From contig JABABF010000290.1 in assembly GCA_014238345.1 (NCBI GenBank), positions 1-9,728 of the forward strand: a DNA stretch of 9,728 bases. Reading direction: 5' to 3'. The notes below the pieces were generated by a model. That model was given only the letters and a program-made list of their open reading frames with translations, was not told the DNA's origin and made no database searches. The stretch is from Gammaproteobacteria bacterium. Its GTDB lineage: Bacteria > Pseudomonadota > Gammaproteobacteria > JABABF01. The translations under genes were made by a program, and so were the position numbers. Positions 1 to 7,300 of this stretch are shown here, piece by piece; within the stretch, counting starts at the first letter, position 1, and each line of letters begins with the position of its first letter.

Positions 1-50
1 CGCATTATATCGGCCTGTACCCCTGCTCCTTAGCTCTGGCGCTCATCTGC

Positions 51-160
51 ACCACCTTTGTACTCACCCCCCGTCCATCCCCCCCCCATCCTTGCAATAG
101 ATCCTGCTACGACCCTCGTCACAACCCCCTGAATCCCCTCAATCTGTCCTCCTCCTCCTT
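51..160 (+). other. C-rich, G-poor tract, possible Rho-loading (rut) region
   Basis: By direct count these 110 bases hold 55 C and only 9 G on the + strand, including a run of nine C at 79-87. Such a long C-over-G bubble is the classic composition of a Rho utilisation site in a + strand transcript. It would suit Rho-dependent termination of an unseen gene entering from the left, or control of the htpX leader if transcription starts further upstream. I see no convincing ORF here on either strand. The function is inferred from composition alone. Confidence 0.35.
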
Positions 161-168
161 CGTTGCGC

Positions 169-174
169 TAAAAT
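169..174 (+). promoter_or_regulatory. Candidate -10 element of the htpX promoter
   Basis: TAAAAT matches the sigma-70 -10 consensus at five of six positions and lies 57 bases before the htpX ATG. This would give a leader of about 50 bases. No good -35 hexamer is found 16-18 bases upstream, where the sequence is pyrimidine-rich. The promoter may therefore be weak or activator-dependent. A clear heat-shock sigma-32 promoter was looked for, because htpX is often a heat-shock or envelope-stress gene, and was not found. Confidence 0.35.
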
Positions 175-195
175 GAGCGGTTGATAAAGCGCTCA
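174..195. promoter_or_regulatory. Dyad in the htpX leader (candidate operator or hairpin)
   Basis: TGAGCG at 174-179 and CGCTCA at 190-195 form a perfect 6-bp inverted repeat around a 10-base AT-rich centre. It starts at the last base of the candidate -10 box and so covers the expected transcription start. It could be a repressor site or a small 5' UTR hairpin ahead of the ribosome binding site at 214-220. No factor can be named. Confidence 0.3.
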
Positions 196-230
196 ATGTG
201 CTTCAAGGTCTAAAAGGAGGTCACCTCAGT

Positions 231-1190
231 ATGCGTATTCTTTTATTTCTAGCAACAAATATTGCCGTGGTGTTGGTGGCCAGCGTTATGTTGCGCCTGC
301 TCGGTGTCGAATACTACCTGACACCCCACGGTCTCAACCTCAATTCCCTGATCCTTTTCGGGATAGTGTTCGGCTTCGGGGGTGCCTTTGTCTCGCTGGC
401 GCTTTCTAAGTGGATGGCCAAGAAGTTCACGGGTCTGCACATGGTTGATACGCAGGCTCCGGCGGGCGCACAACAGCGCTGGCTGGTCGATACGGTACGT
501 GAACTCTCCGAGCAAGCAAAGATTGCTATGCCTGAGGTCGGGATCATGCCGATGGAGGATGCCAATGCCTTCGCCACCGGCGCGCGTCGTAACAGCTCGC
601 TGGTCGCTATCAGTCAGGGGATGCTCAATCGCTTCAGCCCTGAGGAGGCGCGTGCGGTCATGGCGCATGAGATCGGGCATGTGGCCAATGGCGATATGGT
701 CACGCTGAGCTTGATCCAAGGGGTGGTCAACGCCTTTGTCTTCGTGCTATCGCGGGTTATCGGCCACGCTGTCGACCGCATTGTGTTTAGAAATCAGCAT
801 GGCTATGGTATTGGCTATTTTGTGGCGACGATCATCGCGCAGATTGTGCTGACTATCCTCGCTTCAATGGTGGTCATGTGGTTCTCAAGGCGGCGCGAGT
901 TTCGAGCCGATGCCTATAGTGCCGATTTGGTTAGCCCGGATGCGATGATCGGCGCACTGTCGCGCTTGCAGGCGGAGCAGGGTATTAGTGAGAAGAAACT
1001 GGCCATGGCCACGGCGGGTGGCGGCCAGCGCGGTGGGCGGGGCGGTTCCCAGCAAAATCAGAGCGGTGGCATGCCGGATGAATTGCTGGCCTTTGGTATT
1101 CGCGGCGGTCGCGCCGGTGGTCTGCGGGCGCTGTTTAGCTCACATCCGCCCTTGGAGCAGCGTATCGCGGCTCTGCGAGCTGCGGCATGA
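231..1190 (+). CDS. htpX: Protease HtpX, membrane zinc metalloprotease (M48B)
   Basis: HtpX is an inner-membrane endoprotease that cuts damaged or misassembled membrane proteins, acting alongside FtsH in envelope quality control. The protein is 319 residues and begins MRILLFLATN, the usual HtpX start. The ATG follows AAGGAGG (214-220) by 10 bases, so it is preferred over the in-frame GTG at 198. The zinc motif HEIGH is at residues 146-150, and the third ligand is Glu223 in EFRAD. Hydrophobic segments lie near residues 2-20, 38-58, 158-178 and 197-217, giving the four-segment topology with the catalytic site on the cytoplasmic face. The C-terminal SSHPPLEQRI motif is present. It is about 25 residues longer than E. 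coli HtpX (293), mostly because of a Gly/Gln-rich stretch at 263-280. It appears to be transcribed alone, or with read-through into the next operon, since no terminator follows. Confidence 0.97.
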   Translation: MRILLFLATNIAVVLVASVMLRLLGVEYYLTPHGLNLNSLILFGIVFGFGGAFVSLALSKWMAKKFTGLHMVDTQAPAGAQQRWLVDTVRELSEQAKIAMPEVGIMPMEDANAFATGARRNSSLVAISQGMLNRFSPEEARAVMAHEIGHVANGDMVTLSLIQGVVNAFVFVLSRVIGHAVDRIVFRNQHGYGIGYFVATIIAQIVLTILASMVVMWFSRRREFRADAYSADLVSPDAMIGALSRLQAEQGISEKKLAMATAGGGQRGGRGGSQQNQSGGMPDELLAFGIRGGRAGGLRALFSSHPPLEQRIAALRAAA

Positions 1191-1196
1191 GTGGGT

Positions 1197-1240
1197 GGCG
1201 GCGTATGGGGCTAATGGCTGAACGCTGGCCGTCCGCCGCC
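1197..1240 (+). other. Imperfect hairpin downstream of htpX
   Basis: The arms 1197-1208 and 1229-1240 can pair over 12 positions with one mismatch and one G-T wobble, around a 20-base loop. No T-run follows, so it is not a standard intrinsic terminator. It could stabilise the htpX 3' end or attenuate read-through into the DUF35 operon. The 1191-1296 gap shows no recognisable promoter. Confidence 0.25.
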
Positions 1241-1300
1241 ATGCCGCCCGATGCTGGTGTCATCCATCTTATGTGTTGCTTGACCCGTGGGCTGATATGA
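1214..1300 (+). CDS. Possible 28-codon leader ORF overlapping the DUF35 start
   Basis: An ATG at 1214 opens 28 codons (beginning MAERWPSAAM) ending in TGA at 1298-1300. The stop overlaps the ATG of the DUF35 gene (1297) as ATGA, the usual arrangement for translational coupling. The DUF35 ATG itself has little Shine-Dalgarno sequence, so coupling would explain how it is started. Against this, the leader ORF has only a poor ribosome binding site, no family is recognisable, and a 28-codon ORF can arise by chance. Confidence 0.2.
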   Translation: MAERWPSAAMPPDAGVIHLMCCLTRGLI

Positions 1301-1764
1301 GCACGGTCTCGGGTGTACCAGCCTTGGCGGGTTGGTATGACAATGACGATGATGGCGCCCACTTGCTGGGTGCTCGTTGCGAGCGTTGCGGTAGCTACTA
1401 TTTCCCGCCGCGCCTCTCTTTTTGCCGCAATCCGGCTTGTGATGGCGAGGTCTTTGAGCAGCTGCCGCTGTCAAGTCAAGGGCAGCTATGGTCTTTTTCT
1501 GAGCAACACTATCCGCCGCCACCCCCTTGGGTGGCTCCGCCCGGCGACTTTGTACCGTTCACAGTGGCGGCGGTCACACTGGAGCGTGAGCAGCTGACGG
1601 TATTAGGGCAGGTGGCGGCGGGCATCCCCTGCGCCTCGCTGGTCATCGGCATGGAAATGTGTTTGGTTGAAGAGGTGCTGTACACGGATGATGAGGGCAC
1701 GGCGCGTCTGACTTGGAAATGGCGGCCAGTGGCCGCGGGAGGTGGTGATGGCAACGACGGATGA
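1297..1764 (+). CDS. DUF35 zinc-ribbon/OB-fold protein, acyl-CoA binding partner subunit
   Basis: This 155-residue protein has a rubredoxin-like zinc ribbon with Cys28, Cys31, Cys43 and Cys48. An OB-fold (about residues 56-145) follows, with the typical PFTVAAVTLE strand and a C-terminal strand ending WRPV. DUF35 proteins bind the CoA moiety and pair with thiolase-fold subunits, as in ChsH2 with Ltp2, BbsA with BbsB, and the archaeal thiolase/HMG-CoA synthase complex. A thiolase-like gene follows with a 17-base overlap, which strongly supports a two-subunit enzyme. A run of five prolines (73-77) sits between the ribbon and the fold. The ATG at 1297 is preferred; an in-frame GTG at 1273 would add eight residues. 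The Shine-Dalgarno is weak. The substrate cannot be told from this protein. Confidence 0.88.
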   Translation: MSTVSGVPALAGWYDNDDDGAHLLGARCERCGSYYFPPRLSFCRNPACDGEVFEQLPLSSQGQLWSFSEQHYPPPPPWVAPPGDFVPFTVAAVTLEREQLTVLGQVAAGIPCASLVIGMEMCLVEEVLYTDDEGTARLTWKWRPVAAGGGDGNDG

Positions 1765-2956
1765 GGTGGTCATCCTCGGCGCGGGGATGCATCCGTGGGG
1801 CAAATGGGGGCGTAATTTCGTCGACTACGGGGTGGCGGCGGCGCGTGCGGCGTTGGCCGAGGCGGAGCTGCCTTGGAATGAAGTGCAATTTGTGGCGGGT
1901 GGTAGCACCATGCGCTGTGGCTATCCCGGCTATGTGGCCGGTGCCACTTTCGCTCAGGCCTTGGGTTGGCAGGGAGCGCAGGTGGCTAGTTGCTATGCGG
2001 CCTGTGCCACGGGAGCTCAGGCGCTACAAGCTGCTCGTCAGCGTATTTTGGCTGGGTTGTGCGATGTCGCCTTGGTGGTCGGAGCCGATACCACGCCCAA
2101 GGGTTTTTTAGCTCCGCAGGGCGGTGAGCGCCCGGACGACCCAGACTGGGTGCGTTTTCGGCTGGGCCTCACCAATACCATCTACTTTGGTCTCTACGCT
2201 CAGCGTCGCATGTCGCTCTACGGCGCTACCGCCGAGGATTTTGCCCGTGTCAAGGTTAAAAATGCACAGCATGGCCTGCACAATCCCAATGCGCGCTACC
2301 GCAAGGCCTGTGCGCTTGAGGATGTGATGGCCTCGCCAGTGGTCTCTAGCCCGTTGCGTCTCTTAGATATCTGCGCCACTAGCGATGGCGGCGCGGCGGT
2401 GGTGCTGGCCAGCGCCGACTACGCTCGTCGCCACAATGCCGCCCACGCTGCGCTGAGTATTGCCGCCGTGGCAACCAGTACGCCGCGGTTCCCCTGTGCT
2501 GAGGTGGAGATGCCGGATATAGCCACCGATTCGGCGGCGGCGGTCGCGGCTTCGGGTCAGCGCTTTCGCTCCCAAGTGGCGCGCGATGCCCGCGCCGAGG
2601 CCGGTATCGGTGCCCAGGAGATCGATGTGGCTGAGGTCTATGACTTGTCCACAGCGATGGAGCTCGATTGGTGCGAAGATCTTGAGTTAATCCCCGAGGG
2701 CGAGGCCGAGCGCTGGCTGGCGGCGGGCGATACGGCGGTCGGCGGTCGCATGCCGGTCAATCCTAGCGGTGGTCTGGCCTGTTTTGGCGAGGCGGTGCCG
2801 GCACAGGGCTTAGCGCAGGTCTGCGAGCTGAGTTGGCAGCTGCGGGGCATGGCTGGGCAACGGCAGGTGGCGGGTGCCCGCATCGGCATCAGTGCCAACC
2901 AAGGTTTATTCGGCCATGCATCGGCAGTCATTCTGCGGGGAGCTGTCACTACTTAA
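1748..2956 (+). CDS. Thiolase-superfamily lipid-transfer-like protein (SCP-x/Ltp type)
   Basis: This 402-residue cytoplasmic protein has the two-domain thiolase fold of the SCP-x/lipid-transfer branch. Cys86 in AACATGAQAL is the likely equivalent of the thiolase nucleophile. NPSGG near residues 338-342 marks the C-terminal domain. The usual Gly-His-Pro motif after NPSGG reads Gly347-Glu348-Ala349, so the catalytic His is missing. The HDCF motif of SCP-x thiolases reads YDLS, with Tyr298 in place of His. The C-terminus reads ANQGLFGHAS instead of a Cys-Gly-Gly loop. These changes resemble DUF35-dependent retro-aldolases such as Ltp2 more than degradative thiolases, so a carbon-carbon lyase or condensing activity on an acyl-CoA is plausible but unproven. 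The ATG at 1748 follows GGAGG (1738-1742) by 5 bases; two GTG codons just upstream are less likely. The gene overlaps the DUF35 gene by 17 bases and its TAA shares a base with the next ATG. Confidence 0.85.
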   Translation: MATTDEVVILGAGMHPWGKWGRNFVDYGVAAARAALAEAELPWNEVQFVAGGSTMRCGYPGYVAGATFAQALGWQGAQVASCYAACATGAQALQAARQRILAGLCDVALVVGADTTPKGFLAPQGGERPDDPDWVRFRLGLTNTIYFGLYAQRRMSLYGATAEDFARVKVKNAQHGLHNPNARYRKACALEDVMASPVVSSPLRLLDICATSDGGAAVVLASADYARRHNAAHAALSIAAVATSTPRFPCAEVEMPDIATDSAAAVAASGQRFRSQVARDARAEAGIGAQEIDVAEVYDLSTAMELDWCEDLELIPEGEAERWLAAGDTAVGGRMPVNPSGGLACFGEAVPAQGLAQVCELSWQLRGMAGQRQVAGARIGISANQGLFGHASAVILRGAVTT

Positions 2957-4308
2957 TGATGTTGAATCGGGAGCTGTTTAGCAAGGAGGCCAGCAAGGAG
3001 CTCTTCGACAAAGGGTGGCTGCACTTTCGGCGCTTTGCAGAGAGTCCGGTCGGACAACCCCTGCTGATCATCGCCGGCAGTATTGTCATCGCCATGCTGC
3101 TGATCTGGTTGCGCCAGCCTCCGCAGCGCACGGAGCCCAGCGTTGCCCTCATTCCGGTGAAGGCGGCGGTGGTGCATATGCAGCAGTTGCCACTGCGCCT
3201 GCGTGCTGTTGGCACGGTGGCACCTCATGCTGAGACCACGCTATTGGCGGAGGTCGCCGGGCGTGTACAAGCGACCTCGCCAGCCTTTGTAGCTGGCGGT
3301 ACTTTTGATGCTGGAGAAGTGTTGTTGCGTCTCGACGACCGTGATTACCAAGCGGCGCTCAAGCAGGCCGAGGCCGCTGTTGCCGCCGCCCATAGTCAGT
3401 TAGCGTTGGAGCATGGTCAGGCGGATGCTGCCTATCAGGACTGGCAAGCCTTGCACAGTGATGGGCGCAGCTCGCAGGCCACAGATCTGGCGTTGCGCAA
3501 ACCGCAGATGATCTCAGCCAAGGCGCAGCTGGCTTCTGCTGAGGCGCAGCGCAGTCAAGCGCAGCTCAACTTGGAGCGCACGGTGTTGCGCGCCCCCTAT
3601 CGCGGTATTATTCGGCGCAAGAATGTGGATGTGGGGCAGTATGTGGCACCGGGCGCGGTACTCGGTGCCAGTTTCCCAGTGGATTACGCCGAAGTGCGCC
3701 TTGCGCTACCGGAAAATCAGCTCAATTATTTGCAGCTGCCAGATCGCCATGGCCGCCTGGCATCAAAGGTATCTCTCAGCGCCGATGTCAGCGCGACTGC
3801 CAGCGGTGGCGGGCGGACTTGGCCAGCACGCATCACCCGCACTGAGGGGGTCTTAGACGAGCGTAGTCGTACTTTGGCAATAGTGGCTCGGGTTGATGAT
3901 CCCTATGGTTTGGAGCGTCCGGGAGGTGGGGTGGCAACGTCCTTCGAGCCATTGCGTATCGGCACTTTTGTGCGGGCGGTGATCGAGGGGCGGCAGCTGG
4001 ATGGTTTGGTGACATTGCCGCGGCACCTGTTGCGGGCGGGTAATAAGCTGTGGGTGGTAGATCAGCATATGGCATTGCAGATCCGCCGTGTAGAGGTGTT
4101 GCAAACCCACAGTGACAATGTCTACATCAGCAGTGGGCTGAGCGAGGGCGATTTGGTCTGTCTGACACCGGTGGGGCATCCGTTGCCGGGGACGCGGGTG
4201 GAGATCACCGAGCGCGTGCCGTCCACGCTCTGGTCCGGAATGGGTGTTGCGGCACTGCCAGCCGAGGGTAGGGGAAGCATTTTTTCAGCGCAGCTCAGCG
4301 GGCAATAA
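2956..4308 (+). CDS. RND efflux periplasmic adaptor (membrane fusion protein)
   Basis: This 450-residue adaptor would link the inner-membrane pump to an outer-membrane channel. Residues 1-34 are polar and predicted cytoplasmic. One membrane anchor spans about 35-52, with no lipobox, so it is a transmembrane-anchored type rather than the AcrA-like lipoprotein type. The first lipoyl half is about 85-133, containing VAGRVQ and the motif VLLRLDDRDY. An Ala/Gln-rich alpha-hairpin runs about 134-204. The second lipoyl half follows at 208-233, with LRAPYRGIIRRKNVDVGQYV. The beta-barrel and membrane-proximal domains fill the rest. The start ATG at 2956 overlaps the preceding TAA; a second ATG at 2959 is equally possible. 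The Shine-Dalgarno is weak (GGGGAG at 2937-2942), suggesting coupling to the thiolase-like gene. An in-frame upstream extension to 2833 is only overlap with that gene. The gene ends in tandem stops TAA TAG. Confidence 0.92.
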   Translation: MMLNRELFSKEASKELFDKGWLHFRRFAESPVGQPLLIIAGSIVIAMLLIWLRQPPQRTEPSVALIPVKAAVVHMQQLPLRLRAVGTVAPHAETTLLAEVAGRVQATSPAFVAGGTFDAGEVLLRLDDRDYQAALKQAEAAVAAAHSQLALEHGQADAAYQDWQALHSDGRSSQATDLALRKPQMISAKAQLASAEAQRSQAQLNLERTVLRAPYRGIIRRKNVDVGQYVAPGAVLGASFPVDYAEVRLALPENQLNYLQLPDRHGRLASKVSLSADVSATASGGGRTWPARITRTEGVLDERSRTLAIVARVDDPYGLERPGGGVATSFEPLRIGTFVRAVIEGRQLDGLVTLPRHLLRAGNKLWVVDQHMALQIRRVEVLQTHSDNVYISSGLSEGDLVCLTPVGHPLPGTRVEITERVPSTLWSGMGVAALPAEGRGSIFSAQLSGQ

Positions 4309-4311
4309 TAG

Positions 4312-7300
4312 ATGAGCGATTCTGCCAAGCCCGGCGACAGCGAAAATACCCTGCCGCCGCTACCGCCCATCGAGGAATTGCGGCGGGGGCCAATCGCTTG
4401 GTTCGCCCTCAATCCGGTGGCGGCTAATTTGTTGATGTTCTTAATCATCATTGCGGGGACGCTGTCGGCGCTGACAATGTCGCGCACGCTGACACCCAAT
4501 TTCGAGTTGGATTTGGTACTCGTGCAGTTTGCTTATCCTGGTGCATCTCCAGCAGAAATTGAAAAATCGGTATTGTTGCGCGCCGAGGAGGCTTTGCGCG
4601 CCGTCGATGGGTTGAAGAAAGTCACCACTGTCGCTTTTCGCAACGGTGGGCTTATGTACTTGCAGGTGGACGCTGATTACCAGGTCGCCGATGTGCAGGG
4701 GGATGTGCGCAGTGCCATTGATTCTGTGCCGAGTTTCCCGCGCGATTTGGAGCTGCCTATCGTGTCGCGCATCGTGCCGACAGTCCCGATCAGCGAGCTG
4801 ACCCTGCACGGTGATGTCGATCCAGTACTGTTGCGTGAGCATGCAGATCATATTGAAGATGAGCTGTTGCGCCTGCCAGAGATTCCCAAGGTGCGGGTGC
4901 GCGGTGCGCGTGAGTATGAGATCAGCATTGAGTTGACCGAGGATGCACTGCGCAAATACCAGCTGACCTTAGAAGATGTCGGTAGAGCGCTGGGGCGCGC
5001 CACGATCGACTTGCCTGGTGGAGCGGTGCGCACGAACAATGGCGATGTGCTGGTGCAGGCCAGCGGTCGGCGCCACAATCAACAGCAGTTTGAGGAAGTG
5101 CAGCTGCTGTCGTTCCCGGACGGCACTCAGCTGCGATTAGGCGATATTGCCACCGTGCGTGATGGCTTTGTAGAAGCTGACGATTTGCTATCGGCTTTTA
5201 ACCGTCAGCCAGCGATCGGCTTGGAGATTGAGACATTAGGGAACAATGCTGATGTGGTGGATATGGCAGATGCCGCGCGAGCCTATGCCGAGCGTGCCAA
5301 ACAAACGCTGCCCGAGGGTGTACAGCTGACTTATTGGGCAGATGTCAGCAGCTACCTCAAAGATCGCCTCAACATGATGCGCAAAAACATGTTCCTCGGG
5401 GCGCTGTTGGTCTTTCTGGTGTTGTCGCTGTTTATCGATTTGAAACTGGCTTTTTGGGTGATGCTCGGTCTGCCGATCAGTTTCCTAGGAGCCTTTGCAC
5501 TGATGGCGCAAGATCCGTTCAATGTCACGATTAATCTGCTGAGCTTGTTCGCGATGATCTTGGTGCTCGGCATCGTCGTCGATGATGCGATTGTCGTCGG
5601 GGAGAGTGCCTATCGAGCGGTGGAGCGGCGTGGGCACAGCGTGGACACAGTGATTGCCGGTGTCAAGCGGGTGGCGGTGCCAGCGACTTTTGGGGTGCTG
5701 ACAACGGTGGTGGCCTTTCTGCCGACGATCATGGTCGAGGGGCGTTTTGCGGCTTTCCCGCGCGAAATTGGTCTGACGGTCATCCTGTGCCTGTTGTTCT
5801 CGTTACTGGAATCAAAATGGATTCTGCCCGCACACTTGGCGCATACGCGCCCCTCCACTGCGCAATGGCTGGCTCCATTGCGCCGTATGCAGGCTTGGTT
5901 CAACGGTCGCTTGGATGATTATCTCCAAAATGTGCACAAGCGCTTCCTTTATTACTGCATTGACCGCCGCTACACAGTGACGGCGATTTTTACTGGGGTC
6001 TTGATTTTATCGCTGGGGCTGGTGCTGGGCGGCATTGTGCGCTTGGTGCTGATCGAAAAATTGCCTGGCGATTTTCTGGTGGCTCATCTGGAGATGGTCG
6101 ATGGCACGCCTAGCGAACGCACGGCGGAGGCCTTGAGCTATATCGAAGATACATTGTGGAACATAGAGCAATACTACCGGGAGCAGCGTGGCGAGTCGGT
6201 GTTGCAGTTCGTGCGCACCATCAGCAAAGATTCACTGCAAGGAAATGTGTGGATCGAATTGGTGCCCGGTGAAGAGCGCAACACTAACGGCTCCGAGATC
6301 ATCAAGCAGTGGCGCGAGGCGGTGGGTAAGATCGCTGGCACCAAAGTGTTGACCTTCTCCGATGCCGAGGGCGGCCCGGGTCTCAACGCAGATGTTGCGG
6401 TGCTGTTGAAAGGCGAGGATCGCGAACTATTGGAGCAGGCCGCTGGCTTGGTAGAGGCGGAAATAGCCAGTCTGGACGGGGTTCTTGATCTGCGTAGCGA
6501 TACCAGTGTGCGCAATGACGAGATCGTGTTGCGTAGTCGTGATACGGCGGCGATCTTAGGCTTGCCACTAGCGACCGTTGCCAGACAAGTGCGCCACGCT
6601 TTTCAGGGTTACGAGGTGCAACGCGTGCAACGCGGCAACGATGAGGTGCGGGTGTGGGTGCGTTATCCGCGCGCCGACCGGAAGAATCTCAGCACGCTAC
6701 AGAACATGCATGTGCGCAATGCCGCAGGAGAAACGGTGCCACTGTCGGCGGTGGTCGAATTGGAGGTTAATCCTGGGCCGACTCAGCTGGTGCGGGTTGA
6801 CGGGGTGTCGGCGCTACGCATTACTGCCAATGTTGATGCGGGGAAAATTTCGGGCTCGCAGGTAGTCGGTGTGGTACACAAGGCGCTGAGCGAGCGCCTC
6901 GAACGCGACTATCAAGTGGAGTTTGCTCTGGACGATGAGAGTGATGACGAGCAGAAAATGGTGCGCTTCCTGCTCATCGGCTTCCTGTTGTCAATATTGG
7001 GGAATTACTGCCTGATTGCCGTGCCGTTGCGCTCCTATACGCAACCACTATTGGTCTTGGGCGCAATTCCCTTTGGGATTATCGGAGCCATTATTGGGCA
7101 TCTTCTGTTGGGTCTTGCGGTCAGTATGTTGTCGCTGTTCGGCATGATCGCCGTGTCTGGTGTCGTGGTCAACGACGGCCTGCTGATGGTGGATTTTGTC
7201 AACCGTGCTGTGCGCGAGCAGGGCATGTCCTATGCCAAGGCGGCGGTGGCGGCTTCGTCACGGCGTTTTCGTGCCATTATGCTGACTTCACTGACTACTT

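Noticed and set aside
1..33. Possible tail of an upstream + strand gene ending at TAG 31-33
   Set aside because: Only ten codons are visible with no recognisable protein family, so it cannot be supported.
54..95. Heat-shock (sigma-32) type promoter upstream of htpX, suggested by CCCCAT-like bases
   Set aside because: The C-rich match is explained by the general poly-C composition, and no CTTGAA-like -35 occurs at the required spacing.
249..719. 156-codon ORF on the - strand inside htpX
   Set aside because: It lies wholly antisense to a certain htpX gene, shows no recognisable domain and has the composition expected of a shadow frame.
1280..1308. TTGACC as a -35 element of an operon promoter before the DUF35 gene
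   Set aside because: It overlaps the start of the gene, and no -10 sequence lies 16-18 bases downstream.
2833..2955. Upstream in-frame extension of the RND adaptor gene
   Set aside because: The extra residues are the other reading frame of the thiolase-like gene's 3' end. The coupled ATG at 2956 gives a normal adaptor N-terminus.
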